64,000 nt of DNA, from contig NZ_CP015750.1 of the NCBI RefSeq assembly GCF_001742185.1, positions 2,356,001-2,420,000 on the forward strand, in the 5' to 3' direction. Under the pieces are notes generated by a model, which did no database searches, had not been told where the DNA came from, and was given only the letters and a program-made list of their open reading frames with translations. Below are positions 20,301 through 29,062 of the stretch, piece after piece. The position numbers were made by a program, and so were the translations under genes. Source of the DNA: Pectobacterium wasabiae CFBP 3304. GTDB lineage: Bacteria > Pseudomonadota > Gammaproteobacteria > Enterobacterales > Enterobacteriaceae. The stretch's first letter is position 1, and every line of letters starts with the position of its first letter.

Positions 20301-23300
20301 GCGCCGGAATGGTAGCGGACACCACCGGTGCGTCGTTAACATTGGTAACGGTCAGGCTAAAACTGGTACTGACCGAGGCATCACCGTCATTAGCTGTCAC
20401 TTTGATGCTCAGGCTACCCACATCGCCATTGCCCGGCGTACCGGAGAAGGTGCGGGTAGCGGGATTAAACGTCAGCCAGCTCGGCAGCGGTGAGCCATTC
20501 GCCAGCGTGGCCGTCAATGTCAGGGTATCGCCATCGGGATCGCTAAAGGTGCCCGCCGGAACGGTGAAATTCAGGCTGCCATCCTGCGCCACGCTTTGTG
20601 CCGGAATGGTGGCAGAGACCACCGGTGCATCGTTGACGTTGGTGACTGTCAGGCTAAAGCTGGTGCTGATCGCGGCATTGCTGCCGTCGGTAGCGGTGAC
20701 TTTGATGCTCAGGCTGCCGACATGACTATTGGCCGGGGTACCGGAAAAGGTGCCGGTCGCCGGATCGAAACTCAGCCAGCCTGGCAGCGGCGACCCATCG
20801 CTCAGGGTGGCGCTCAGGGTGAGCGTATCGCCGACATCTGCATCGGTAAAGGTGCCCGCAGGCACGGTGAAACTCAGGCTGTCATCCTGTGCGACACTTT
20901 GTGCGGGGATCGGTGTGGCGACGACAGGCGCATCGTTGACGTTGGTGACCGTCAGGCTAAAGCTGGTGCTGATCGCGGCATTGCTGCCGTCGGTAGCGGT
21001 GACTTTGATGCTCAGGCTGCCGACATCACCATTGGCCGGGGTGCCGGAGAAGGTGCCGGTCGCCGGATCGAAACTCAGCCAGCCTGGCAGCGGCGACCCA
21101 TCGCTCAGGGTGGCGCTCAGGGTGAGCGTATCGCCGACATCTGCATCGGTAAAGGTGCCCGCAGGCACGGTGAAACTCAGGCTGTCATCCTGTACGACAC
21201 TTTGTGCGGGGATGGGCGTCGCCACCACCGGCGGATTGTTGACCACCACCGTCAGCGTTGAAGTCGCACTGCGGCTGGCATCGTCGTTCGCGGTGACGGT
21301 AATGGTGCGCACACCACCGGTCGGCGCGACCGCAGCATTAACATACACTATCGCGCGCAGCGCGGTCTGGAAGGCTTCCGTTGTGGCACCGCCAGTCAGC
21401 GTCACTGTCTGGCTACCGTTGCCGGACACGTTAATTCCCGCAGCATGTGCGGCTAACAGTGCTTCACGCGATAACGTGAGGTTCTCGCCACTGCCATCGA
21501 TGGCGCCCGCCAGAGAAAGGTTCAATGTCCAGATACGCGTATCGCCATCTGTTTGGATCAGGCTTGCTAACGCGTCACTAATGGCGACGCCGTTATTCAG
21601 CGGCGTCGATACGGTCGCCGCATAATCCGTGCCGCTCCCCGCGCCATTCAAATCCAACTGCGGGCTAACGCCAGATGCAAACTGTGACTCATAGGCTCCG
21701 ATATCAACGCTGTTCTGCCGCACACGATCCATGCCGCGAACATCTGTGTCGCCAGTCACATAAAAACGATCGCCCTGATTAATGGCATTGCTGGCGTTGA
21801 CCGCCAGACGCGGATCGGTTGCCGAAACCAGATTGACGCTGCCGCCAATAATATTATTGGCGCCGTTCAGGGTGTAGGTCCCGGTGGAGCCGTTGTTGTA
21901 CGTGACGAGATCCAGGGTATTGCCCGCAATGACGCTGTTATGTACGGAGGCTGTCCACCGGGTGGTGTTGTTGATAAATTCAAACACGATGCCCGCATCC
22001 TGCCCGGTGAAGGTGACATTCATCAGGCTGATGTTGGTCGCGGTCGGGTTGGACGAATTGGCAATCACATGGAGGGCGGCGGCACCGTATTGGTTCACGG
22101 TACCTCCAGGTTCTTTGTTGTTATAGATGGCCGAATTGGTGAGCGACAGTGAGACGGTCTGTTGGGTGCCGGACACGTAAAGCTTAATAACTCCATCGAC
22201 AGACCCGGAGCCAGACAGGATGTTGTCGTGAATATTGACCCGATCCAGATCGACGATGTAGGTGCCCACATTGAGATTGTAGAGGTCGATCAGTCCGTTG
22301 CCCCAGCCGTTGTCGGTGTTTCCTGACATCGTGACATTGTAGAGACGGAAGTTAACATCCGTCGCGAAGCCGCTAATGCCCAGCACGCCGCCAGAATCCA
22401 TGTTATCAGACGTTGTAAAATCGGTTAACGTCAGGTTCTGGATAGCAAAGGTCATCGTTGATGCCATAATCTGAAAACCTGAATAGCCGCCGCCATTCAA
22501 GGTAAAACTCTGCCCGTCGATCAGCAGGGTTTGCGTTGGTGACAGAATACTACTGTTTAGCGTAACGTCGGTTTGGAACACAATGCGATCGATGCCCGCC
22601 GTGACGTTGGCCCAGTGCAGCGCTTCACGCAGGCTCAAACCGCCGCCGTCACTCATATCCTCTGCCAGTGAACTGCCGAATACCGCATCAACGCCGGTAT
22701 CGGCTCCGGACGTGACGTACAAGGCACCATTGCTATTCTGTACGTTGACCGACGCCTTGATGTTGAGTGCTGCTGTGTTATTGCTGCTGCCGCTGTCTCT
22801 GATACTGCTGAGTGTCACGTCACGCGTGGCGGTGGTGACGGTGCTGCTGCTGTTGCCGTAGCGCATGCCATCCACTAACCCCGCGACCTGACTGGCGTTG
22901 GCACTCATGGCACTCAGTTGCACGGTGACGAGGTTACCGGCGCGCGTCACGCTATAGTTACCGATACCGTCGAGCGAGCCGCTGTTGTTGGTCGCCAGAC
23001 TGATGTTCTTGCCCGCAATATTGATAAACTCGCCGCCGTCGCTCACGTTGCTGACGGTGAGTGTCAGGCCGGAGAACGTCTGACCGCTGTCGTTGGTATT
23101 AGCGCTGACGTTGCTGAACAGGTCGATAGCGCCCGCCATTCCGCTGATAAACACCGGGTTACTGGCGCTGGCGCTCAGGGTCGGTGCCTGACTCGGTGCG
23201 GTGGTGGTGGCATCGAGTTTGACCACGCTGGCGGTCAGATTGCCTGCGCTGTCTTTGGCGACCATATACACATCGTACGCCGTTGCCGCCGCCAGGCCAG

Positions 23301-25482
23301 TCAGGGTAAAGGTGCGGCTGTAGGGCGCACTGTTGACGATGGTACTGCCTGAGGCGAATGCCAGACTGCCCGCAGCGTTCTGCCCGTTGACGATTTGGGT
23401 GGCGCTCGGCGCGGTGGCACCGTCTGGCAGCACCACATAATAGATGCTGCCTGCTTCGTTAAGGCTGCTGCTGAGGTCGAATCCGCTGCTGGTGGCATTC
23501 GACACCGCGGGGGCGATATCAAAGGTTGGCGCGACGTTATCTACCACCGTCAGCGTAAAGGTTTTTTCATAGGTATCGCTACCGTCGGAAACCTGTAGAC
23601 GAATGGAGTAGGTGCCTGCCGCCATGGCAGCGGCATCCACCGCACGTAGTGAGTTGCCGACCAGCGTGAAGCGGGCGTTATCGGTGCTGCCGACGCCGCT
23701 GACCAACGAGTAAGTAAAGGTGGTGGAATCGACATCCGTGGCTGTCAGCGTACCGACCGTGCCGTTGCTGCCGATCGATTGGCCGAAGCTGCTTGATGAG
23801 AGCGTGATATCTGTCGGTGCATCGTTGACCGCAACCACGGCCACGGTGCTGGTGATATTGCCGGGGCTGTAGCTGTTGTTGCTGGCACCAGAATCGGTGA
23901 CCTGAGTCAGGGTCACGACCCGCGCGGTGGTATGGGGATTCTCGCTGCTGTTGCCGTAGGTCATGCCAGATAGCAAGGTGCCCATATCGGCATTGCTCAG
24001 CGTTGCTCCGCTTAGGCTGATGGTGGCCGTGCCAGCGCTGAGGGAGACACTGGCTGAACCGTAACCGCTGCCGAGCGAGACGCTATTGCCATTGATCAGT
24101 GATACCTTGACGCCATTGATATTCAGGTATTCGGTACTGTCTGCTACGTTGGTTACGGTAAAGGTGGCGCCGGTAAAGGTTTGTCCACTGTCGTTGGTAT
24201 CGGCGGTAATACCAGTGAATAAGCCGACGGCGGCACCGTTTTCGGTGTAGGTCGGATTGGTGCCGCTACCGCTGACGCTTGGTAGGGTATCACTGCTACC
24301 GCCAAGATTGGTCGACGTGAAGTGCCACACTAAAACCCCATCGCCTTTTGTACCGTCTTTGTCGATATGAAAGGTAATGGTTTTGTCGGTGCCGATAACG
24401 CTGGCTGAAAGCTCCGCCACACTGGTGGTTGCGCTGTTATCTTTGGTGATCGACGTGATAGCGAGCAATGTACCGTTAGTGAGGTTATTGAACACCAGGT
24501 CAAACGACTCAAGCCCCACAAACGGCCCCTGACCGTTGAGTATGGTCATGGTGATGGTCGAGGTGGCCGGGTCGATATCAATGTACCATTCGGAACTGGC
24601 TGCATCCCTTAAATCCAGGAATACTTCGCTGCCCGGCCCCACTGGGTTGGTGCTATAATCTAAACCATCGATCCACAGTGTCACCTCAGTATCGTTGACG
24701 TGCAGGGTATGCTGGTAGCTGTCCATCTGTAGCGTGGCGGCTTCAATCGCGCCGGTCTGTACTTCGAGTTCCCAGTTGCCACCCAAGCCGGTGTTGTCGG
24801 TTGAGGCAGCGATATCCGCGCCAGTGATCTGCCCCAGCAGAGAGACAAAGCTTTGCCCAGAATCCTGGGCAACTTCGCAGCCGTAAAGCAGTAAATCTCC
24901 TGATTCCGTCAGCGCTGCGCCCAGCGTGGCTAAATCGGCGGCGCGTGCGTCGGCCGTCTTGCTGTCCAGCGTTAACGAACCCAGTTGCAGTTCGCCCTCA
25001 CCACCGTGGCTAAGTACATGAATTGCGTCATAGCCGCTGTGAGTTTTTGCCCATTCAGTCAGTTGGCTCAGACCATCTTTGCTGCCATCCAGCAATATCA
25101 CTTCTACGCCTGACGGTACATTGTCCACCAGAGTTTGGTAATCGGTTAATGAGGTATCAATAAACACCACTTCTTTGCGCGAACCTTCACCAGCCACGGC
25201 GACATCGCTAGTGCCGTTATCTTGGGTCACCGCATGATCGCCTTGCCCATTATCGGTCTGATTGTTGTTGTGGGTCTGGGAGTCATCCTTGGCTGCGTTT
25301 GCGGGCTGTGCGGCCTCGCTAGCGTTTTGTGTAGCATCGGCCTGTGTGACGGTGGCCGCGACGGCGCCATCAAACATCATACGTGCTTCCAGTGCGTATC
25401 CGAGTGGTTGCGGCAAGGCTGCACTCGTCGTAGCGGCACGGTTGCGGGTTTTGCCTGTTTGTGTGAGAAGGCGCCAAAGCAT
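17338..25482 (-). CDS. Giant LEPR/DUF4347 surface protein with cadherin-like repeats
   Basis: 2,714 residues from ATG 25482, chosen because GGGAG lies 7 bases upstream; ATG 25545 is possible but lacks a binding site. Domains in order: an N-terminal LEPR-type motif (LEARMMFDGA, about residues 30-45) instead of a Sec signal; a Gln/Asn/Asp-rich linker; a DUF4347 domain (about 100-247) with LSHG (His159) and YGC (Cys202); several Ig/cadherin-like modules; a right-handed beta-helix region with an LREAL motif ending in DIGAYESQ (about 1264), as in choice-of-anchor Q domains; then eleven ~99-residue dystroglycan/cadherin-like repeats (about 1414-2510). The C-terminus is a Gln-rich tail without RTX nonapeptides. 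It is probably a secreted or surface adhesin-like protein exported by the flanking TolC/HlyD/M50 genes. Confidence 0.85.
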   Translation of the reverse strand: MLWRLLTQTGKTRNRAATTSAALPQPLGYALEARMMFDGAVAATVTQADATQNASEAAQPANAAKDDSQTHNNNQTDNGQGDHAVTQDNGTSDVAVAGEGSRKEVVFIDTSLTDYQTLVDNVPSGVEVILLDGSKDGLSQLTEWAKTHSGYDAIHVLSHGGEGELQLGSLTLDSKTADARAADLATLGAALTESGDLLLYGCEVAQDSGQSFVSLLGQITGADIAASTDNTGLGGNWELEVQTGAIEAATLQMDSYQHTLHVNDTEVTLWIDGLDYSTNPVGPGSEVFLDLRDAASSEWYIDIDPATSTITMTILNGQGPFVGLESFDLVFNNLTNGTLLAITSITKDNSATTSVAELSASVIGTDKTITFHIDKDGTKGDGVLVWHFTSTNLGGSSDTLPSVSGSGTNPTYTENGAAVGLFTGITADTNDSGQTFTGATFTVTNVADSTEYLNINGVKVSLINGNSVSLGSGYGSASVSLSAGTATISLSGATLSNADMGTLLSGMTYGNSSENPHTTARVVTLTQVTDSGASNNSYSPGNITSTVAVVAVNDAPTDITLSSSSFGQSIGSNGTVGTLTATDVDSTTFTYSLVSGVGSTDNARFTLVGNSLRAVDAAAMAAGTYSIRLQVSDGSDTYEKTFTLTVVDNVAPTFDIAPAVSNATSSGFDLSSSLNEAGSIYYVVLPDGATAPSATQIVNGQNAAGSLAFASGSTIVNSAPYSRTFTLTGLAAATAYDVYMVAKDSAGNLTASVVKLDATTTAPSQAPTLSASASNPVFISGMAGAIDLFSNVSANTNDSGQTFSGLTLTVSNVSDGGEFINIAGKNISLATNNSGSLDGIGNYSVTRAGNLVTVQLSAMSANASQVAGLVDGMRYGNSSSTVTTATRDVTLSSIRDSGSSNNTAALNIKASVNVQNSNGALYVTSGADTGVDAVFGSSLAEDMSDGGGLSLREALHWANVTAGIDRIVFQTDVTLNSSILSPTQTLLIDGQSFTLNGGGYSGFQIMASTMTFAIQNLTLTDFTTSDNMDSGGVLGISGFATDVNFRLYNVTMSGNTDNGWGNGLIDLYNLNVGTYIVDLDRVNIHDNILSGSGSVDGVIKLYVSGTQQTVSLSLTNSAIYNNKEPGGTVNQYGAAALHVIANSSNPTATNISLMNVTFTGQDAGIVFEFINNTTRWTASVHNSVIAGNTLDLVTYNNGSTGTYTLNGANNIIGGSVNLVSATDPRLAVNASNAINQGDRFYVTGDTDVRGMDRVRQNSVDIGAYESQFASGVSPQLDLNGAGSGTDYAATVSTPLNNGVAISDALASLIQTDGDTRIWTLNLSLAGAIDGSGENLTLSREALLAAHAAGINVSGNGSQTVTLTGGATTEAFQTALRAIVYVNAAVAPTGGVRTITVTANDDASRSATSTLTVVVNNPPVVATPIPAQSVVQDDSLSFTVPAGTFTDADVGDTLTLSATLSDGSPLPGWLSFDPATGTFSGTPANGDVGSLSIKVTATDGSNAAISTSFSLTVTNVNDAPVVATPIPAQSVAQDDSLSFTVPAGTFTDADVGDTLTLSATLSDGSPLPGWLSFDPATGTFSGTPANSHVGSLSIKVTATDGSNAAISTSFSLTVTNVNDAPVVSATIPAQSVAQDGSLNFTVPAGTFSDPDGDTLTLTATLANGSPLPSWLTFNPATRTFSGTPGNGDVGSLSIKVTANDGDASVSTSFSLTVTNVNDAPVVSATIPAQSVAQDSALSYTVPAGTFTDPDGDTLTFTATLANGTALPSWLTFNAATRTFSGIPANGDVGSLSIKVTANDGNASVSTTFSLTVTNVNDAPEVGTPIPPQTVAQDGGFNFTMPAGTFSDPDGDTLTLSATLADGSPLPSWLSFNPATGTFTGTPSGSDIGILSIKVTANDGDASVSTTFNLTVTDVNHAPVVATPIPAQSVAQDGSLSFTVPAGTFTDPDGDTLTLSATLANGSPLPSWLSFNPATRTFSGTPGNTDVGDLTIKITANDGDASVSTTFSLTVTNVNDAPVVSGTIPPQSVAQGGSLNFTVPAGTFSDPDGDTLTLSATRADGSPLPSWLTFNTTTGTFSGTPGNADVGNLTIKITANDGDASVSTTFSLTVTNINDAPVVSATIPAQNVAQGGGFNFTVPTGTFSDPDGDTLTLSATRADGSPLPSWLHFDPTIGTFSGTPGNGDVGMLVIRVTATDGSSTSVSTSFGLTVTNVNDAPVVSTPIPPQSVAQDGGFNFTVPAGTFTDPDGDTLTLSATRADGSPLPSWLHFDPTIGTFSGTPGNGDVGTLVIRVTATDGSNTSISTSFGLTVTNVNDAPVVSTPIPPQSVAQDGGFNFTVPAGTFTDPDGDTLTLSATRADGSPLPSWLRFDPTIGTFSGTPGNGDVGTLVIRVTATDDSNTSISTSFGLTVTNVNDTPVVSTPIPPQSVAQDGSLNFTIPNGTFSDPDGDALTLSATLANGSPLPSWLRFDPTIGTFSGTPGNGDIGTLVIRVTATDGSSTSISTSFGLTVTRSLVGGDPQFKANDGIGRTASSSDTRQLSTQDVTTAPSTVDNLIANPSLGSFTVGNDGAPRSVMSAIFATGRQNTEGGSLPVSQVAGTFGPGVASGIGVNFDSTLGSFPSFSKDPALGGTSSLASAFSGIYLPSLTPMEVFSGGSWKDVPFDGASSAMNSADDGTGRSMAFTPSLHQQLQQIGDSELQRLAAIEQALQESGQQQG
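17950..21240 (-). repeat. Eleven tandem ~298-bp coding repeats
   Basis: Each unit encodes an NDAPVV-type start, an IPAQSVAQDG stretch, FTVPAGTFSDPDGDTLTL, SWLTF/SWLHF and FSGTPGNGDVG, and ends near SLTVTNV. Eleven units can be counted by the recurring PVV...QSVAQ segment. Neighbouring units are very similar at DNA level, especially the three or four nearest 17950-19100. This suggests recent duplication or gene conversion and makes unit number liable to change by recombination or misassembly. Confidence 0.9.
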
Positions 25483-25545
25483 AGGTTTACTCCCGGTCAT
25501 CATTTTGGTGCAACGCTGTTTATCGGATAACAGCCGGATTTGCAT

Positions 25546-25792
25546 TGCTGGGAGACGGAAAACCCCATGTAGTACTAAATGTAAAACAAATAATTGCTAC
25601 ATGATTGTTCTGTTGTCTTAATGTAAATTTAAGTGAAATATTAAAACTTGTGAATATAAATTTCCTAAAAGTAAGACAAATCTCTATTGATTTTTTTTGT
25701 TTTCAGAATTCATATTTTTAATGGTGAAATTTTCTTACGATAATTAATCCGTAACTCGATGATATTAATATTTAAGTCCTTGAATAAGGAAA
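25546..25792. other. AT-rich intergenic region upstream of the giant gene
   Basis: No convincing coding sequence. Strongly AT-rich, probably holding the promoter of the giant gene. The adjacent GTGCCGGG/CCCGGCAC hairpin is listed separately. Confidence 0.5.
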
Positions 25793-25814
25793 GTGCCGGG
25801 AGAATTCCCGGCAC
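25793..25814. terminator. Hairpin downstream of the collar-protein gene
   Basis: GTGCCGGG and CCCGGCAC form an 8-bp GC-rich stem around AGAATT. It follows the restored stop of the collar gene (25852) on the minus strand. The T tract is modest on that strand. Confidence 0.6.
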
Positions 25815-25851
25815 GCTTAATTTTTCAAAAAATCAGCATGTCAAAACCCGG

Positions 25852-26663
25852 CTAGTTTGGATTGATTGGGTAGATACCTTGCACGGCAATACAGGCGGTC
25901 AACCCCATCGCGGGATCGCGCACCGAGAATGGCATTCCCCCCCGGTATTATTACCCACCACGGTTTCCGGCACTTTGACGGTGAACGACGGTAAGCTGGC
26001 TACCCCCGTCACGGTCACATCGGCGGGCAACGTCGATCCGCTGCCCGGTTTGGCTGCCTGATACGGCCCTTTAAAGCTGGCATTCTGAGTTGCTGCACCG
26101 ACCGGTACGGTGGCACTGATCGCCGTCAGGAAGTTTGCACCTGCCGTCGGCGTGGCACCGCCCGTAGCGGGCGTAGCAGCGGCGAGCGGTAGCGCGGCCG
26201 TAACATTGAGATTGCCCGTGGTGGCAGGCACTAGCACATTAAAGGTGTTGGTGAGTGATTGCGTGGTGGGGTGGGTGTGAGGTGCGATATTGCTTGCCGC
26301 TAGAGTGGCGGTTTCGGCACCCAGCGATTGGCCGCGTGTTATCAGGCTGAGCCCCGCACCTTGCCCTGAGCCAACGAGGCTTCTACCGCGCAGGTCGGGC
26401 AACGTAAAATTGCCGGTTTGCTGCGAGCCGCCCCATAAATTGCCGATCAACGAATAGAGTGCCTGATAGCCGTTGATCGAGAGTGATTGCCCTGCTGCGG
26501 GCAGATAACCGCTCGGACAGTAACTGGTGACCATATAACATACCGAGCCGATATAGGGTTCATCGCCTGCACAGGCGGAGGCGTCTTCTGCATGAAACAT
26601 CATAACGGCCAACGATGCCGCAAGGGCAGACTTGGCATAGAATCGTTTAGTTAACTTCATCAT
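25852..26663 (-). pseudogene. Secreted phage tail-collar-domain protein, frameshifted in a G homopolymer
   Basis: The protein has a signal-peptide-like N-terminus (basic KLTKRFYAKS, hydrophobic core, cleavage near ASA) and then a tail-collar domain typical of MdpB/microcystin-dependent-like proteins: GYLPAAGQSLSINGYQALYSLIG, split here only for description, then LPDLRGRSLVG. The frame as read ends at 25899 with an aberrant tail (ECHSRCAIPRWG). Adding one G to the seven-base run at 25937-25943 restores the family ending, GGGMPFSVRDPAMGLTACIA then VQGIYPINPN, with TAG at 25852. The 812-base span is consistent with one lost base. It lies inside the secretion locus. It is a true frameshift, a phase-variable tract or a sequencing error. 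Confidence 0.75.
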
Positions 26664-26956
26664 GAATCCCCTTGATAGAATGACTGTTTTTTTGTTGGTT
26701 TTACTCGGGTAAAGAGCGTGTTGATTAGCTGTCTTATTATTTTGTTGTTATCATATTGACTTATTTTTTAGTCACTTATGAACCATAGCTTAAGCGCGAC
26801 TTTTTGTTGGTTACCGGCAGAAAAAAATAGCAATATTTTGAAAAATACCGCTTCACAGTAAATAGGCTGATGAGGGGAAATAGGTTGGCTGCGGGCTTAA
26901 AGGTGAAGTATTGCCCGCAAGGGTTGATTAGGGTCAAACAGAGGGATTAGGGTCGA

Positions 26957-29062
26957 TCAAAAACCGCTTTCGCGGATGCCTAAGGCGGCGACGCGACGCC
27001 AGACCGCACCCAGTAGTGATTCTTTCTCTCCCGCCACGACTACGCTACCGCGCAGAGGCTGTTGTGGTAACTGCGCCTGAGAGGACAGGGTGAACTGCAC
27101 GCGGTATTGTGCTTGTACTGGCTGCGGATTACGTTCGTTATCGCGCCGCACGGCAATCGGGCCGTGGCGATCGGAAGCGAGCATCTCTTGTTGTAGATAA
27201 GCGCTGCCTGTGGGAGCGATCTCATGAAGCGTGACGTCCAGACGGGGAAACGCGGGATCATCGGCAAGGAAGACGCCGTGCATGCCTTCTTGAGTGCGCC
27301 TGAGTGATTCCTCGGGGATATAGCCAACCACTCGGCCTTGTGCGGGTTCCACCACCCGAAGTAATGGCGTATCCGCCGTTAGCCAGCGCCCTGCCGTCAT
27401 GTCACGTGCCAGATCGCGTACCATGCCCGTTTGCGGCGCCCGAATCGTCAGGCGTTGACGCTGTGCTGCTAACCCACGATAACGTGCTAACGCCTCCGCT
27501 AACTGCCGATCCATAACCTGGATTTCGCTGGCGGTTTCTTGTCGTGCAGCTCCACGTTGTCGCTGCTGTTGTAATTGGGCGATGCGTTGACGCTCAATAT
27601 TGAGGCGGTAATCCAGATCGACCGAGGTCAGCTCCAGCAGAATGTCCCCGGTATTAACCCGCTGACCATCGGTGACGTGTAGCTGATTAACCTGTGCTGG
27701 TACCGGACTGTAAAGGGTACTGACCTTGTCCGCCTCTAACACGGCGGGAATGCGGATACTGCCACCCCACGGATAGAGCAGAATCAACAATAGCGTCAGG
27801 CAGATCAGTGCACTGCGCAAAAAAGCGGTAGGGTGTATTGATTTACGCATTGACCACCAGGCATAAGCTTCTTTCACTATCGGAAGCGCGATAAACCAAA
27901 CGATCTCAACCAGCATTAACCCAATGCCGATTACCTTGATAAAAAAGTGGTAAACCACCAGCGCGATGCCAAAGAACAGGAAAAAGCGCCATATCCAGGA
28001 GGCATAACCCCACACCAGCAGTTTGCGCTGCAGCGATGGGGATAAGTTTTCCGGCGCTGGGTGACCATGACCAAACAGACTTTCCCGCAACCGCCAGCGG
28101 CAGAGCGCATAGGCACGTTCTTGCAAGTTTTCTACTCGCCAGAAATCGCTCAGTAAAAAGTAGCCATCGAAGCGCATCAAGGGGTTAAGGTTGACGACCA
28201 GCGTGGTCAGCCACGTCGCGCTGGAAAGCATAAACGCCGCCGTGCGTGCCGGGCCATCGGGCAGTAATGCCCAGACCAAGAGCGCAATCACCGCCAACAT
28301 CAGTTCGGCCAGAATGCCGCCTGCGCCGATCAGCAAACGCGCCTGACGATCCTTCAGTTTCCAGGCATCGGTGGTGTCAGTATAAAACAAGGGAAATAAT
28401 ACGATAAAGGCAACGCCCATGCTTTGCACGCGGCAGCCTGCTCGTTTCGCCATAAAGGCGTGGCCTAGTTCATGGATAAATTTGGCGAATACCAGAGATA
28501 TACCGAACACAGCCATGCCAGACAGGCTGAACAGATGCGGAAACGAATGGGTGTAACGTACCCAGTCTCGACTGACCAAAAATAAACCCAGCAGCAGGAT
28601 TAATGGAAATATCCAGATCAGAAAGGGCGCACCATAGCGCTGTAGCCACGGCCAGCAGCGGTTGAGTACCGGATCGGGTCGCCACAAAGGAATACGGAAA
28701 AACAGATACTGGTGCAGCACGCTTTTCCACAAGCTGGTGCGCATCGCCTGGGCTTTGCCCAGATAGCGCTGACGTTGTTCAGGATCGCTTGCTGCGACCA
28801 GATCGTGCTGGCGCAGGAACTGCATCAGTTGCTCCAACTCTTTCACTCGCAGTGGCAGGCCAGGCTCACTGTTGGCGGCAGCCAGGATTTGCTGTGGCTG
28901 GCGCAACGACCAATGACGCAGCAGGCGGATAGCCGAGGGGGTCAGGGTAAAATAACGTCCGGTTATCGGATCGGACAGCACCCACTGCGGGGCTCCGTTG
29001 ATGCCAGGGGCTGATTCTGCCAATTGAAGATCGGCGCGTAGGGGAGGCAGTTGCGGATTCAT
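26957..29062 (-). CDS. PqqD-like/M50 metalloprotease/HlyD-adaptor fusion protein
   Basis: 701 residues. About residues 25-95 resemble a PqqD-like winged-helix (GRYFTLTPSAIRLL and so on). A polytopic membrane region follows, with the zinc motif HELGH at 197-201 and the second M50 landmark NLNPLMRFDGYF. The last third is a HlyD-type periplasmic adaptor (LEADKVSTLYSPVPAQVNQL then DGQRVNTGDILLEL, and a late ITANDGD-free beta domain). This matches proteins annotated as putative peptide zinc metalloproteases linked to peptide export. It starts with ATGA overlap on the GAF/HlyD gene and is cotranscribed with it. It is probably the inner-membrane core of the export machine, and may cut or gate substrates. 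Confidence 0.82.
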   Translation of the reverse strand: MNPQLPPLRADLQLAESAPGINGAPQWVLSDPITGRYFTLTPSAIRLLRHWSLRQPQQILAAANSEPGLPLRVKELEQLMQFLRQHDLVAASDPEQRQRYLGKAQAMRTSLWKSVLHQYLFFRIPLWRPDPVLNRCWPWLQRYGAPFLIWIFPLILLLGLFLVSRDWVRYTHSFPHLFSLSGMAVFGISLVFAKFIHELGHAFMAKRAGCRVQSMGVAFIVLFPLFYTDTTDAWKLKDRQARLLIGAGGILAELMLAVIALLVWALLPDGPARTAAFMLSSATWLTTLVVNLNPLMRFDGYFLLSDFWRVENLQERAYALCRWRLRESLFGHGHPAPENLSPSLQRKLLVWGYASWIWRFFLFFGIALVVYHFFIKVIGIGLMLVEIVWFIALPIVKEAYAWWSMRKSIHPTAFLRSALICLTLLLILLYPWGGSIRIPAVLEADKVSTLYSPVPAQVNQLHVTDGQRVNTGDILLELTSVDLDYRLNIERQRIAQLQQQRQRGAARQETASEIQVMDRQLAEALARYRGLAAQRQRLTIRAPQTGMVRDLARDMTAGRWLTADTPLLRVVEPAQGRVVGYIPEESLRRTQEGMHGVFLADDPAFPRLDVTLHEIAPTGSAYLQQEMLASDRHGPIAVRRDNERNPQPVQAQYRVQFTLSSQAQLPQQPLRGSVVVAGEKESLLGAVWRRVAALGIRESGF

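Noticed and set aside
17950..21240. Regular direct repeats considered as a CRISPR array
   Set aside because: Units of ~298 bases in frame, encoding a protein domain, with no short repeats or spacers. No other CRISPR-like array was seen.
17597..21625. Long plus-strand frames antisense to the giant gene, up to 714 codons
   Set aside because: They follow the ~298-bp repeat period of the opposite strand and have repeat-derived, low-complexity composition. The minus-strand protein has clear domains.
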